Notes under the pieces: generated by a model
What the model saw: only the letters and a program-made list of their open reading frames with translations
What the model was told of the DNA's origin: nothing
Databases searched by the model: none
Shown here: one piece after another, positions 53,823-63,261 of the stretch
Layout: each line of letters begins with the position of its first letter
Numbering within the stretch: position 1 is the first letter of the stretch
NCBI RefSeq assembly: GCF_020923495.1
Contig: NZ_CP064048.1
Location: 2,791,001-2,855,000, forward strand
Direction of reading: 5' to 3'
DNA length: 64,000 bases
Source: Brevibacillus sedimenti
GTDB taxonomy: Bacteria; Bacillota; Bacilli; Brevibacillales; Brevibacillaceae
Made by a program: the position numbers and the translations under genes

Positions 53823-54806
53823 ATGGCAGTCATTTCGTTTATTGATGCGATTACCATGGCGATGCGCGAGGAAATGAGGCGTGATCCCAACGTGTTCATT
53901 CTCGGCGAAGACGTCGGCGTTCGCGGCGGCGTGTTTCGCGCCACCGTCGGTCTGATCGAAGAGTTTGGCGAAGAGCGCGTCATCGACACGCCGCTGGCGG
54001 AATCGGCCATCGTCGGCGTGGGGATCGGGGCGGCGGCGTACGGCATGCGCCCGATCGCGGAGATCCAGTTTGCCGACTTCATCATGCCGGCTGTCAACCA
54101 GATCGTCAGCGAAGCGGCGAAAATGCGCTATCGGTCCAACGGCGACTGGCACTGCCCGATTACAATCCGCGCCCCGTTTGGCGGCGGAGTGCACGGAGCG
54201 CTGTACCACTCCCAATCCGTGGAAGCGATGTTTACCAACGTGCCCGGTCTGAAGGTGGTGGCGCCGTCCACGCCGTATGATGCCAAAGGCCTTCTGAAAG
54301 CGGCGATTCGCGACGACGACCCTGTCCTCTTTTTCGAGCACAAGCGCTGCTACCGCCTGATCAAAGGGGAAGTGCCCGAGGACGATTACGTTCTGCCGAT
54401 CGGCAAGGCGGACGTCAAGCGGGAAGGGACGGACATCACGGTGATTTCGTACGGCCTGACGCTCCATTTCTGCCTGCAGGCGGCGGAAAAGCTGGCCGAA
54501 GAAGGGATCAGCGCTCACGTGCTCGATCTGCGCACGCTGTATCCGCTGGACAAGGAGGCGATTGCGGAAGCGGCCGCCAAGACGGGCAAGGTGCTGATCG
54601 TCCACGAAGACAACAAGGAAGGCGGCGTCGGCGCAGAAGTGGCTGCCGTGATTGCCGAACAATGTCTGTTTGACCTGGATGCGCCGATCAAGCGTCTGTG
54701 CGGCCCCGACGTACCGGCCATGCCGTACAGTCCGCCGATGGAGAAGTTTTTCATGCTCAACCCCGACAAGGTACTGGAAGCGATGCGGGAACTGGCGCAT
54801 TTTTAG
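53823..54806 (+). CDS. bkdAB: Branched-chain 2-oxoacid dehydrogenase E1 beta
   Basis: This 327-residue E1 beta subunit has the transketolase-like fold: FILGEDVGVRGGVFRATVGL, TPLAESAIVGVGIGAAAYG and VLDLRTLYPLDKEAI are characteristic. It starts 12 bases after bkdAA and forms the alpha2-beta2 E1. Confidence 0.95.
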   Translation: MAVISFIDAITMAMREEMRRDPNVFILGEDVGVRGGVFRATVGLIEEFGEERVIDTPLAESAIVGVGIGAAAYGMRPIAEIQFADFIMPAVNQIVSEAAKMRYRSNGDWHCPITIRAPFGGGVHGALYHSQSVEAMFTNVPGLKVVAPSTPYDAKGLLKAAIRDDDPVLFFEHKRCYRLIKGEVPEDDYVLPIGKADVKREGTDITVISYGLTLHFCLQAAEKLAEEGISAHVLDLRTLYPLDKEAIAEAAAKTGKVLIVHEDNKEGGVGAEVAAVIAEQCLFDLDAPIKRLCGPDVPAMPYSPPMEKFFMLNPDKVLEAMRELAHF

Positions 54807-54838
54807 GGGTTCAATAAGGCGATAGGAGGACCGTGGAC

Positions 54839-56200
54839 ATGGCAACAAAAGTGCTTATGCCCCAGCTTGGCGAAAGCGTGACCGAAGGCACCATCACCAA
54901 ATGGCTGGTGAAGGTGGGCGATGTGGTCAAGAAATACGATCCGTTGGCCGAAGTGACGACGGACAAGGTAAATGCGGAAGTGCCGTCCACCGTCTCCGGT
55001 CGGGTTACGGAGATCGTCGTGCCCGAGGGTGAGACGGTGGCAGTGGGGACGCTGATTCTGTACATCGAAGAGGAGGGCGGCGCGGCTGAGCCGCAGACTC
55101 CAGCGGCAGCGGATGTGAGCGCGGCAGCTGATACCACAGTTTCGGCCGAGCCTGTCAGCGCGACGCCGAATGCCCCGTCCCGACCGGCAGCAGCCGCCAA
55201 ACAGCAGGGCGGCAAGCAGCGCTATTCACCGGCCGTATTGCGTTTGGCGCAGGAACACGGGATTGACCTGTCCCGCGTACAAGGTACCGGACTGGGCGGA
55301 CGTGTGACGCGAAAAGACGTGCAGGCGATTATCGACGCGGGCGGTCAGCCGCCGGCAGCGGCCGAGACTCCGGCAGCGGCAGCACCTGCCCAGCAGCCTG
55401 CTGAGGTTGCGGCGGTGAGTGCCCCATCCGCTCAGCACGCTGCTCCGGCTGTCTCTGCACCAGCAGCGACAGGTGCGAACGCCTTTGACATCCCGGTGGC
55501 ACCTGGCGATCAGATCATCCCGGTGACGCCTGTGCGCCGGACGATTGCCAATCGGATGGTGCAGAGCAAACATGAAGCTCCTCACGCCTGGACGATGGTG
55601 GAAGTGGACGTGACCAACCTGGTCAACTTCCGCAATCAGGTCAAAGAAGAGTTCAAGCGTAAAGAAGGGGTAAACCTCACCTTCCTGCCGTTTTTCATCA
55701 AGGCCGTGGTGGAAGCGCTCAAGGAATACCCCATGCTCAACTCCACCTGGGCGGGCGACAAGATCATCGTCAGGAAAAACATCAACATCTCCATCGCCGT
55801 AGCGACGGAGGATGCGCTGTTCGTACCCGTGATCAAGGATGCGGACCAAAAGTCGATCCTCGGCATCGCCAAATCGATTGAGGATCTGGCGGCCCGTACG
55901 CGCGCCGGCAAACTGACGATGGATGACATGTCAGGTGGCACGTTCACTGTGAACAATACCGGCTCGTTCGGCTCCGTATTGTCCATGCCGATCATCAACG
56001 CCCCGCAGGCGGCCATTCTCAGCGTGGAAGCGATCGTTAAACGCCCGGTGGTAATCGACGACATGATCGCCATCCGTTCGATGGTAAACCTCTGCCTCTC
56101 GCTGGACCACCGCGTGCTCGACGGCCTCATCTGCGGCCGTTTCCTGCAAAGCGTCAAGCAGAAACTGGAGGCCATCGGCCCCGATACCAAACTGTACTAG
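54839..56200 (+). CDS. bkdB: Branched-chain dihydrolipoyl acyltransferase (E2)
   Basis: This 453-residue E2 core transfers acyl groups to CoA, giving the branched primers of iso/anteiso fatty acids. It has one lipoyl domain (modified Lys in TTDKVNAEVP, about residue 43), an Ala/Pro linker, a subunit-binding domain (SPAVLRLAQEHGIDLSRVQG, from about residue 128), another Ala-rich linker and the catalytic domain ending with LSLDHRVLDGLICGRFL. ATG 54839 follows AGGAGGACC. A strong terminator ends the operon. Confidence 0.96.
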   Translation: MATKVLMPQLGESVTEGTITKWLVKVGDVVKKYDPLAEVTTDKVNAEVPSTVSGRVTEIVVPEGETVAVGTLILYIEEEGGAAEPQTPAAADVSAAADTTVSAEPVSATPNAPSRPAAAAKQQGGKQRYSPAVLRLAQEHGIDLSRVQGTGLGGRVTRKDVQAIIDAGGQPPAAAETPAAAAPAQQPAEVAAVSAPSAQHAAPAVSAPAATGANAFDIPVAPGDQIIPVTPVRRTIANRMVQSKHEAPHAWTMVEVDVTNLVNFRNQVKEEFKRKEGVNLTFLPFFIKAVVEALKEYPMLNSTWAGDKIIVRKNINISIAVATEDALFVPVIKDADQKSILGIAKSIEDLAARTRAGKLTMDDMSGGTFTVNNTGSFGSVLSMPIINAPQAAILSVEAIVKRPVVIDDMIAIRSMVNLCLSLDHRVLDGLICGRFLQSVKQKLEAIGPDTKLY

Positions 56201-56211
56201 CCAACGTGACC

Positions 56212-56245
56212 AAAGGCCAGATTCACCTAGGAATCTGGCCTTTTT
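56212..56245 (+). terminator. Terminator of the bkd operon
   Basis: AAAGGCCAGATT (56212-56223) pairs with AATCTGGCCTTT (56232-56243), followed by T residues. Confidence 0.93.
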
Positions 56246-56266
56246 GCATGGCAGTAAAAAATTTTT

Positions 56267-56287
56267 GTTACCGGTTTGTAACTTTTT
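56267..56287 (+). terminator. Second weak hairpin after the bkd operon
   Basis: GTTAC (56267-56271) and GTAAC (56278-56282) form a small stem followed by TTTTT. Confidence 0.4.
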
Positions 56288-56432
56288 GCATACATCCGTC
56301 GTCATAGCTTAATGAACCGGTTATGTTTGCCATTTTGCCAGAACAGATTCCCTCTGTTTCGTATATATGGTAAACTGAAAGCGGTTCGACTAGAAAAGTT
56401 TACTAGATTACGAGAAGCATGGGAGGACGAAC

Positions 56433-58553
56433 ATGGAGAAGAGCAAAAAGACACTTCCAATCGTGTTGGCTACTGCGCTTGTATCCACGCCGCTGGTGGC
56501 GAACCCGCCATCCGCATATGCAATCGAAGACCTGTCCGTTGAGCCGGAGGACGATACGGCTGGCGAAGAAACAACGTATACGATCGACTTTACGCTGGAA
56601 AAAGATTTGAAAAAGGGCGATGTCATCTACATCAGATTTCCCAAGGACTTTGATGTCAGTACCAAAATTGATGAAGACGACATCGATGCCAATGTGGATA
56701 TCAAAAAGGTCAGAGTCTCCGGCAGAACGATCGAGATCACTGTAGACGAAGCCGTGGATAAGGGAGATGATATCTCGATCGACATCGAAAGCGGCATCAC
56801 CAACCCGGATGACGACGGATCTTACACCGTCTCTGTAAAAACGGACAGGGAATCGTCCTGGGAGGACTACAAGGTCAAGATTTACGAAGACAGCAAAAGC
56901 AGCTCGGGGAAAAGCAGCGAATTTGACGTGTCCATCAACCGTACGACTGAAGGCGACACGGCCAAATACGAGCTGGGACCGATCAAATTGAAGGACAAAC
57001 TGACCAAAGGTGATTGGATCACCGTCTACTTCCCGGATGAAGACATGCTCCCGAACAAAATCAGCACGGACGATGTGGACATCAACGAGTATGAACCTGA
57101 CGACGTCAGAATTTCCGGCAAAAAAGTGGAACTCAAGGTGCCGTCCAAAGCCGCCGGCAGCAAATCATTGACCATCACGTTCTACGAAGCCGCGGGAATC
57201 GAGAATCCGGATGCAGACGACGACTACGTGATCGAAGTCAAATGGGATGGCACTACATACAAATCGGAAGAATTTGAAATCAAAAGTTCCAGCTCCAGTT
57301 CGACCAGCGGTTCGGGGGACTTCAGTATTACCCTGTCCGACTCCGGTGTGGGAGCGCGTTCCAGCTATACGTTTGAAGCCGACTTCGGCAGCAAGAAGCT
57401 GAATTCCGACAGCGACGTCATCGTCGAATTCCCGTCCGCCGACATGATCCCGGGCATTCTCAATCCGTCCGACTTTTCCATCAACGGAAAAACGCCGCGC
57501 AAAGTAGCGCCTGCCGGCAACAAAATCTACCTGACCACGCCGAGCAACTTCACGTCTACCAGCAAAGTTAAAGTGGACATCTCGTACGATGCCTGGCTGA
57601 CCAACCCGAAAACGGCGGGAAGCTACCAGCTGAAGATGACGGTGAACGGCAAGACAATCACGTCCAAGCCCTTTACCATCTCGGGTACTGGCTCGACGAC
57701 CACGAACCCGACGCCGGCAACAGGCACGCCTGCCCAGGTAAACAACAGCACGTCTACCATTTCGCTGACCAACACGGCCGTAGGCGCGGCGACCGGTATC
57801 AACATCGCGATCAAGGGCGTGTCGATGCCGCTGTACAAGCAGCGCGACTTCATCGAGATCGTGTTCCCGGCGGGTTACCGCGTGCCTGCCTACATCGCTC
57901 CGGCAAACGTCACGGTAAATGGCGTGGCTGCCAATTTCGTCGCTGTTCGCGGCCAAAACGTGCTGGTTTATCCGGCACAAGACATTCCGGCTGGCGGCGC
58001 GGCCAATGTCGTCATTGGCGCAGGTGCCAACATCGTGAACCCGGCGACGAAAAACACGTACAGCATCAGCGTGTTTACGTCTGAGGAAAAAGGCCTGCTG
58101 TTTGCTCGCTCCGTTGGTGTAGGCGTGCCGGCACCGGCACAGACCCCGGCACCGGCGCAGCAGCAGCCTGCGGTTACCGTTCCGTCGAACGCCGCGCTGT
58201 TTAAACTGAATACGGCATCGTTCACACTGCACGGCAAGACCTACCCGCTGCAGGTAGCGCCATACCTGGCCAACAACAGCACGACAATGGTCCCGGCGCA
58301 GTTCTTTAAAGAAGCGCTGGCGCTTACTACCATCTGGAACAACAACACCGTAACGATTGTCAGCGGCACGACCCAGATCAAATTTACCGTTGGCGCCAAT
58401 ACTGCCCGTGTTGGCAGCAAGGAGGTAACTCTGCCCACGCCTGTCGTGCTGAAAAACAACATGCCGATGATCCCGATCCGTTTCGTGAGTGATACGCTCG
58501 GCTACAAAGTCGGATGGGATGCCAAAACATCCAGCGTGTTCGTTTACCGCTAA
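56433..58553 (+). CDS. Secreted four-repeat surface protein with copper amine oxidase-like domain
   Basis: This 706-residue exported protein has a signal peptide (1-30, ending SAYA). Four divergent tandem repeats of about 115-130 residues follow (about 35-150, 160-290, 295-420 and 438-570), each with a V-x-FP or Y-FP strand, a V/I-NG or V-SG turn and an I-x-NP...Y motif before its last strand. Repeats 1 and 2 are rich in Asp, Glu and Lys; repeats 3 and 4 are much less charged. Ser-rich and Pro/Ala/Gln linkers separate segments. The C-terminal 118 residues resemble the copper amine oxidase N-terminal-like domain, which in Bacilli often marks cell-wall-associated proteins. No LPXTG or SLH motif is seen. 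Function unknown; adhesion or a wall layer is possible. Confidence 0.8.
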   Translation: MEKSKKTLPIVLATALVSTPLVANPPSAYAIEDLSVEPEDDTAGEETTYTIDFTLEKDLKKGDVIYIRFPKDFDVSTKIDEDDIDANVDIKKVRVSGRTIEITVDEAVDKGDDISIDIESGITNPDDDGSYTVSVKTDRESSWEDYKVKIYEDSKSSSGKSSEFDVSINRTTEGDTAKYELGPIKLKDKLTKGDWITVYFPDEDMLPNKISTDDVDINEYEPDDVRISGKKVELKVPSKAAGSKSLTITFYEAAGIENPDADDDYVIEVKWDGTTYKSEEFEIKSSSSSSTSGSGDFSITLSDSGVGARSSYTFEADFGSKKLNSDSDVIVEFPSADMIPGILNPSDFSINGKTPRKVAPAGNKIYLTTPSNFTSTSKVKVDISYDAWLTNPKTAGSYQLKMTVNGKTITSKPFTISGTGSTTTNPTPATGTPAQVNNSTSTISLTNTAVGAATGINIAIKGVSMPLYKQRDFIEIVFPAGYRVPAYIAPANVTVNGVAANFVAVRGQNVLVYPAQDIPAGGAANVVIGAGANIVNPATKNTYSISVFTSEEKGLLFARSVGVGVPAPAQTPAPAQQQPAVTVPSNAALFKLNTASFTLHGKTYPLQVAPYLANNSTTMVPAQFFKEALALTTIWNNNTVTIVSGTTQIKFTVGANTARVGSKEVTLPTPVVLKNNMPMIPIRFVSDTLGYKVGWDAKTSSVFVYR

Positions 58554-58572
58554 TCCCCGGCGAGCACATACA

Positions 58573-58604
58573 AAAACCCCCTTCCACTGTGGAAGGGGGT
58601 TTTA
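58573..58604 (+). terminator. Terminator of the surface protein gene
   Basis: ACCCCCTTCCAC pairs with GGAAGGGGGT, flanked by A and T runs. It could also stop the minus-strand miniprotein transcript. Confidence 0.9.
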
Positions 58605-58630
58605 CTTGGTACGGTACCGTGTCCGCCCGT

Positions 58631-58723
58631 CTACGGTTGAAAGTAGAAAAACATCGGGACGACCAGTGCAATCACCAATACGATTACCAATACCTTGGCA
58701 AACAGGGACTGATTCCTCATCAT
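58631..58723 (-). CDS. 30-residue single-span membrane miniprotein
   Basis: A minus-strand gene encodes 30 residues: a short polar start (MMRNQSLFAK) and one membrane helix (VLVIVLVIALVVPMFFYF). AGGAGGT lies four bases before the first ATG and seven before the second, an excellent ribosome site, and a hairpin lies downstream at 58573-58604. The size and layout resemble Prli42, the stressosome anchor miniprotein of Listeria and Bacilli, but identity by eye is uncertain; it may be another miniprotein. It is divergent from the methylmalonyl-CoA mutase gene. Confidence 0.6.
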   Translation of the reverse strand: MMRNQSLFAKVLVIVLVIALVVPMFFYFQP

Positions 58724-58868
58724 TACTACCTCCTGAACCGGGCCTTGCAAAAAATTGCTTCACGAAAAGTGGAAATTGTCGCGTTATTGTATACTTCGCT
58801 GTGCTAGAATTGGAAGGGGGAGCCTTTGATTCCTCCTGCCGATTACACATTGAAACGGGGGTTGACCG

Positions 58869-60521
58869 GTGACTACAAAAGATTGTACCGAACTGTACCG
58901 GAAGTGGCAACAAGAGCTGGCCGAGCGTCTGGCAAAGACGCCGGAGCGCAAACAGCGCTTTGCCACCTCGTCGGACATTGAAATAGATCCGCTGTATGTG
59001 CCGGATCAGATTGATGACGCTTACATGGAAAAGATTGGTTTCCCAGGCCAATATCCCTACACTCGCGGCGTTCAGCCCAACATGTACCGCGGCCGCTTGT
59101 GGACGATGCGCCAATACGCCGGATTCGGTTCGGCGGAGGAGACCAACAAACGCTTTCGCTACCTGCTGGAACAGGGACAAACCGGGCTCAGTGTAGCGTT
59201 TGACCTGCCAACGCAGATCGGGTACGACTCCGACCATCCCATGGCCGCCGGCGAGGTGGGCAAGGTGGGGGTGGCGATCGATTCGCTCGAGGACATGGAG
59301 ACCCTGCTGGCGGGAATTCCGCTCGACAAGGTGAGCACGTCAATGACGATCAACGCACCCGCATCCGTGCTGCTGGCAATGTACATTGCCGTGGCCGAAA
59401 AGCAGGGGGTACCGTCGGAAAAATTGTCGGGCACGATTCAAAACGACATTCTCAAGGAGTACATCGCGCGCGGCACGTACATCTTTCCGCCAAAACCGTC
59501 GATGCGGCTGATTACGGACATCTTTGGCTACTGCGCCAAACACGTGCCCAAGTGGAATACCATTTCCATCAGCGGCTACCACATTCGGGAGGCCGGGTCC
59601 ACCGCCGTGCAGGAAGTCGCTTTTACGCTTGCGGACGGCATCGCCTATGTGGAAGCGGCGCTGCAGGCCGGACTGGACATCGATCAATTTGCGCCGCAGT
59701 TGTCGTTTTTCTTCAACGGGCACAACCACTTCTTTGAGGAGATCGCAAAATTCCGGGCAGCACGCCGGATGTGGGCGCGTCTGATGCGGGAGCGTTACGG
59801 GGCCAAGAATCCGAAGTCGTGGCAGTTCCGCGTCCACACCCAGACGGGCGGTTCGACGCTGACTGCGCAGCAGCCGGACAACAACATCGTTCGCGTAACC
59901 ATCCAGGCCTTGGCCGCAGTGTTGGGCGGCACGCAAAGCCTGCACACCAACTCGCGCGACGAGGCGCTCGCCCTGCCGACGGAGGAGTCAGCGCGAATTG
60001 CGCTCAGAACGCAGCAGATCATCGCTTTTGAAAGCGGTGTGACCGACACTGTCGATCCTCTGGCCGGTTCGTATTACGTCGAGTATCTGACGGACCAGAT
60101 TGAGTCCAGAGCGCTGGAATACTTGGAGAAAATCGAGCAGATGGGCGGAGCGGTGGCTGCCGTGGAAGCGGGCTACATGCAGCGGGAAATTCAAAAACAG
60201 GCCTACGAAACGCAGCGGAAGATCGAATCGGGCGAAGAAAAAGTGGTCGGCATGAACTGCTTCCAACTGGAACACGAGCCGCAGCCAGAACTGCTTCGCG
60301 TCGATCCGGCTTTGGGCCGCAAACAAAAGGAGCGCCTGGATGCGCTTCGGGCGCGTCGCGACAACCTCGCTGTTGAGCAAACGCTCAATCAGTTGAAAGC
60401 GGGCGCGGAGGGGACGGAAAACCTCATGCCGCTGATCCTGGAGTGTGTCCGCAGCTACGCCACCATCGGCGAAATCTGCGGCGTGCTGCGCGAGGTGTTC
60501 GGCGAGTACCGCGCCGTATAG
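58869..60521 (+). CDS. Methylmalonyl-CoA mutase large (catalytic) subunit
   Basis: This 550-residue TIM-barrel subunit converts (R)-methylmalonyl-CoA to succinyl-CoA with adenosylcobalamin. [20 protein letters not shown] carries the substrate Tyr, and [17 protein letters not shown] retains the Arg that selects methylmalonyl-CoA over isobutyryl-CoA. The subunit ends before any cobalamin domain, which is supplied by the next gene: the split form common in archaea and some Firmicutes. The start is GTG 58869. It probably works with the downstream epimerase and carboxyltransferase. Confidence 0.92.
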   Translation: MTTKDCTELYRKWQQELAERLAKTPERKQRFATSSDIEIDPLYVPDQIDDAYMEKIGFPGQYPYTRGVQPNMYRGRLWTMRQYAGFGSAEETNKRFRYLLEQGQTGLSVAFDLPTQIGYDSDHPMAAGEVGKVGVAIDSLEDMETLLAGIPLDKVSTSMTINAPASVLLAMYIAVAEKQGVPSEKLSGTIQNDILKEYIARGTYIFPPKPSMRLITDIFGYCAKHVPKWNTISISGYHIREAGSTAVQEVAFTLADGIAYVEAALQAGLDIDQFAPQLSFFFNGHNHFFEEIAKFRAARRMWARLMRERYGAKNPKSWQFRVHTQTGGSTLTAQQPDNNIVRVTIQALAAVLGGTQSLHTNSRDEALALPTEESARIALRTQQIIAFESGVTDTVDPLAGSYYVEYLTDQIESRALEYLEKIEQMGGAVAAVEAGYMQREIQKQAYETQRKIESGEEKVVGMNCFQLEHEPQPELLRVDPALGRKQKERLDALRARRDNLAVEQTLNQLKAGAEGTENLMPLILECVRSYATIGEICGVLREVFGEYRAV

Positions 60522-60566
60522 GGACAGCCGCTGTCGAGGATTCAGAAGTGAACAAGGGGGATCAAC

Positions 60567-61418
60567 ATGGAACGAACCATTCGCGTACTGGTAGCCAAAC
60601 CGGGACTGGACGGCCATGACCGCGGCGCTCTGGTGGTCGCGCAAGCGCTGCGGGACGAGGGCATGGAAGTAGTCTATACCGGGCTAAGGCAAACGCCCGC
60701 ACAGATTGTCAATGCCGCCATACAGGAGGACGTGGACGTCATCGGCCTGTCGTGTCTGTCGGGTGCCCACAATGAACTGTTTCCGGAAGTAGTCCGCCTG
60801 CTTAGGGAGCAGGGGGCGGACGACATTCTCGTCATCGGCGGCGGAGTGATTCCGCAGGAGGACATTCCCTATCTGAAATCGCAGGGGATTGCCGAGGTCT
60901 TTACCCCTGGGACGCCGACGCGGGTGACCGCCGATTTCATCCGCTCTCATGTGAAGCGCAAGCGGATGAGCCTGCTGCCTGCTCCCAACAAGATTGCCCA
61001 CATCGGCATCGCCGTCAAAAGCCTGGACGATGCCCTTCCGTTCTACACCGAACAGTTGGGGCTGCCGCTTTTGGGGACGGAAGAAGTGGCTTCGGAACAG
61101 GTACGGGTGGCGTTTTTGGGAATCGGCGAGAGCCGCATCGAGCTCCTGGAGCCGCTCGGTCCGGACAGCCCGATCGCCCGTTTCATCGAAAAGCGGGGTG
61201 AAGGCATTCATCACATTGCCCTCGACGTGGACGATGTGAACGAGCGCTTGCTCCGTTTGCGCGAAAACGGCGTTCCGCTCATCCATGAAACGGCCAAACC
61301 GGGTGCCCACGGTGCGCAGATTGCTTTCCTGCACCCCAAGGGGGCGCATGGCGTCCTATACGAATTGTGTCAGGCTCCGAAAGCATCTGCGAGCAAGGAG
61401 GAAACGGCGCATGAGTGA
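60567..61418 (+). CDS. Cobalamin-binding mutase subunit fused to methylmalonyl-CoA epimerase
   Basis: This 283-residue protein combines two activities. Residues 1-132 are the B12-binding domain of a split mutase, with the cobalt-ligand motif DGHDRG (Asp15, His17, Gly20) and GLSCLSGAH and VIGGGVIP segments. Residues 140-275 are a glyoxalase-fold methylmalonyl-CoA epimerase: [17 protein letters not shown] (His145), [14 protein letters not shown] (His215/216) and GVLYELCQ (metal-binding Glu). A short basic linker (HVKRKRM) joins them, with no stop or frameshift. The fusion would hold epimerase next to the mutase. Its stop overlaps the next start by eight bases. Confidence 0.9.
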   Translation: MERTIRVLVAKPGLDGHDRGALVVAQALRDEGMEVVYTGLRQTPAQIVNAAIQEDVDVIGLSCLSGAHNELFPEVVRLLREQGADDILVIGGGVIPQEDIPYLKSQGIAEVFTPGTPTRVTADFIRSHVKRKRMSLLPAPNKIAHIGIAVKSLDDALPFYTEQLGLPLLGTEEVASEQVRVAFLGIGESRIELLEPLGPDSPIARFIEKRGEGIHHIALDVDDVNERLLRLRENGVPLIHETAKPGAHGAQIAFLHPKGAHGVLYELCQAPKASASKEETAHE

Positions 61419-62967
61419 AGCGATGTACGAAAAAATCAACGACATGTATGAACGGAAGCGGAAGGTAGAGATGGGCGGCGGCGACGAAAAAATCGCCGCC
61501 CAGCACAACCGGGGCAAACTGACGGCCAGGGAACGGCTGGACCTCCTGCTCGATCCGGACAGTTTCGTGGAACTGCAGCCGTTCGTCAAGCACCGGGCCA
61601 CCCACTTCGGCATGGACAAGCTGGAGGCCCCAGGCGAAGGCGTGGTCACCGGTTATGGCAAGATTAACGGCCGCCTGGTGTACGTGTTTGCCCAGGACTT
61701 CACCGTTTTCGGCGGAGCTCTAGGGGAAATGCATGCCAGAAAGATCGCGAACATCATGGATTTGGCGGCGAAAAACGGCGCTCCGATCATTGGTCTGAAC
61801 GACTCCGGAGGCGCGCGGATTCAGGAAGGGGTCGTCTCTCTGGACGGGTACGGCCATATTTTTTACCGCAATTCCATTTACTCCGGGGTTGTCCCGCAAA
61901 TCTCCGTCATTCTCGGTCCGTGCGCGGGCGGGGCGGTGTATTCGCCGGCCATCACCGATTACGTCTTTATGGTGGAGAAGACGTCGCAGATGTTTATCAC
62001 CGGTCCCAAGGTAATTGAGACAGTCACCGGCGAAAAAATCTCCAGCGAAGACCTGGGCGGTGCATCGGTTCATTCCGCCATCAGCGGCAACGCTCATTTC
62101 ACGGCGGAGACGGAAGAGGACGTGCTCCAGCAGGTGCGCCGTCTGCTCACCTTCCTTCCGCAAAACTACCGGGAGGAACCGCCGTGCGTACCGTACGACG
62201 GAGACCCGGGCGATTGGCTGGAAGAGCTGATCGAGCTGGTGCCCGTGGCCGGAACGAAAGTGTACGACGTGAAAAAAGTGCTGGAGAAAGTGGTGGACCA
62301 CGGCGACTTTATGGAAGTGCAGCCCAATTTTGCCCGCAACATCGTGGTCGGTTTCGGCCGCATCAACGGTCAAAGCGTGGGGCTGATCGCCAATCAACCC
62401 AAAGTGATGGCCGGCGGGCTGGATATCGATTCTTCGGACAAACTGGCCCGGTTTATCCGCACGTGTGACGCCTTTAACGTGCCGCTGATCACGTTTGTGG
62501 ACGTCACCGGCTTTTTCCCGGGCATCAATCAGGAGCACGGCGGAATCATCCGCCACGGGGCAAAAATCTTGTACGCCTATTCAGAGGCAACCGTGCCGAA
62601 AATCAGCGTAATCACGCGCAAGGCGTACGGCGGGGCGTACGTTGCGCTCAACTCCAAGGCAATCGGGGCAGACGTGGTCTACGCCTGGCCGAACGCGGAG
62701 ATTGCCGTGATGGGGCCGGAGGGGGCAGCGAACGTCATCTTCGCCCGGGATATCGAGCAAAGCGACGACCCGGCTGGCACGCGGCAGGCGAAGATCGCCG
62801 AATACCGCGAAAAATTCGCCAATCCGTACGTCGCGGCAGAGCACGGCATGGTGGACGACGTGATCGATCCGCGTGAAACGCGCAAGTACCTGAGGCTGTC
62901 ATTGGAAATGCTGAGAAACAAACGGGAGCAGCGGCCCGACAAGAAGCACGGCAACATCCCGTTGTGA
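61411..62967 (+). CDS. Acyl-CoA carboxylase carboxyltransferase (propionyl-CoA carboxylase beta/MmdA-like)
   Basis: This 518-residue carboxyltransferase has the two crotonase-like halves of the family: [19 protein letters not shown] and [15 protein letters not shown] in the first, and [19 protein letters not shown] with [18 protein letters not shown] in the second. It is the YqjD/MmdA type. No biotin carboxylase is adjacent, so it may use a carrier encoded elsewhere, or act as part of a methylmalonyl-CoA decarboxylase; direction cannot be read from sequence. With the mutase and epimerase it links propionyl-CoA to succinyl-CoA. ATG 61411 follows AAGGAGGAAA. Confidence 0.9.
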   Translation: MSEAMYEKINDMYERKRKVEMGGGDEKIAAQHNRGKLTARERLDLLLDPDSFVELQPFVKHRATHFGMDKLEAPGEGVVTGYGKINGRLVYVFAQDFTVFGGALGEMHARKIANIMDLAAKNGAPIIGLNDSGGARIQEGVVSLDGYGHIFYRNSIYSGVVPQISVILGPCAGGAVYSPAITDYVFMVEKTSQMFITGPKVIETVTGEKISSEDLGGASVHSAISGNAHFTAETEEDVLQQVRRLLTFLPQNYREEPPCVPYDGDPGDWLEELIELVPVAGTKVYDVKKVLEKVVDHGDFMEVQPNFARNIVVGFGRINGQSVGLIANQPKVMAGGLDIDSSDKLARFIRTCDAFNVPLITFVDVTGFFPGINQEHGGIIRHGAKILYAYSEATVPKISVITRKAYGGAYVALNSKAIGADVVYAWPNAEIAVMGPEGAANVIFARDIEQSDDPAGTRQAKIAEYREKFANPYVAAEHGMVDDVIDPRETRKYLRLSLEMLRNKREQRPDKKHGNIPL

Positions 62968-63261
62968 TCCGGCTGTTTATGGAAGCCTTCCGACGTTTGA
63001 TTGTCAGGCAGCAGGTTGGCAGGGGTTGCGGGAATACATGGTGTAAAAAAATTTTTTGCGGTATACTGGTACATGTAGGCAAGGTAGGAAGGTGAATGTT
63101 CCGGGCCATGGCGGCAAAAGCGTGCGGCATGTGCGTAAAAAGCCAGGACACGTCCGCATCGCTGGTGCGCCGGACCGGGATTCCCGCAAAAATCTGGACC
63201 CTGCCGGCTATGGTGCTATTGATCCCTGCGCGGCAGGACATCTTTCAGGGAGGAATCGGGT

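Noticed and set aside
51372-54848. A 1158-codon minus-strand open frame opposite lpdV-bkdAA-bkdAB
   Set aside because: It is antisense to three well-supported genes, has no ribosome site, and its translation is Arg/His/Val-rich with no domain pattern; such frames arise from the codon bias of G+C-rich genes.
58740-58868. A cobalamin riboswitch before the methylmalonyl-CoA mutase gene
   Set aside because: The leader is short and I see no B12-box-like conserved sequence or the long multi-stem structure required.
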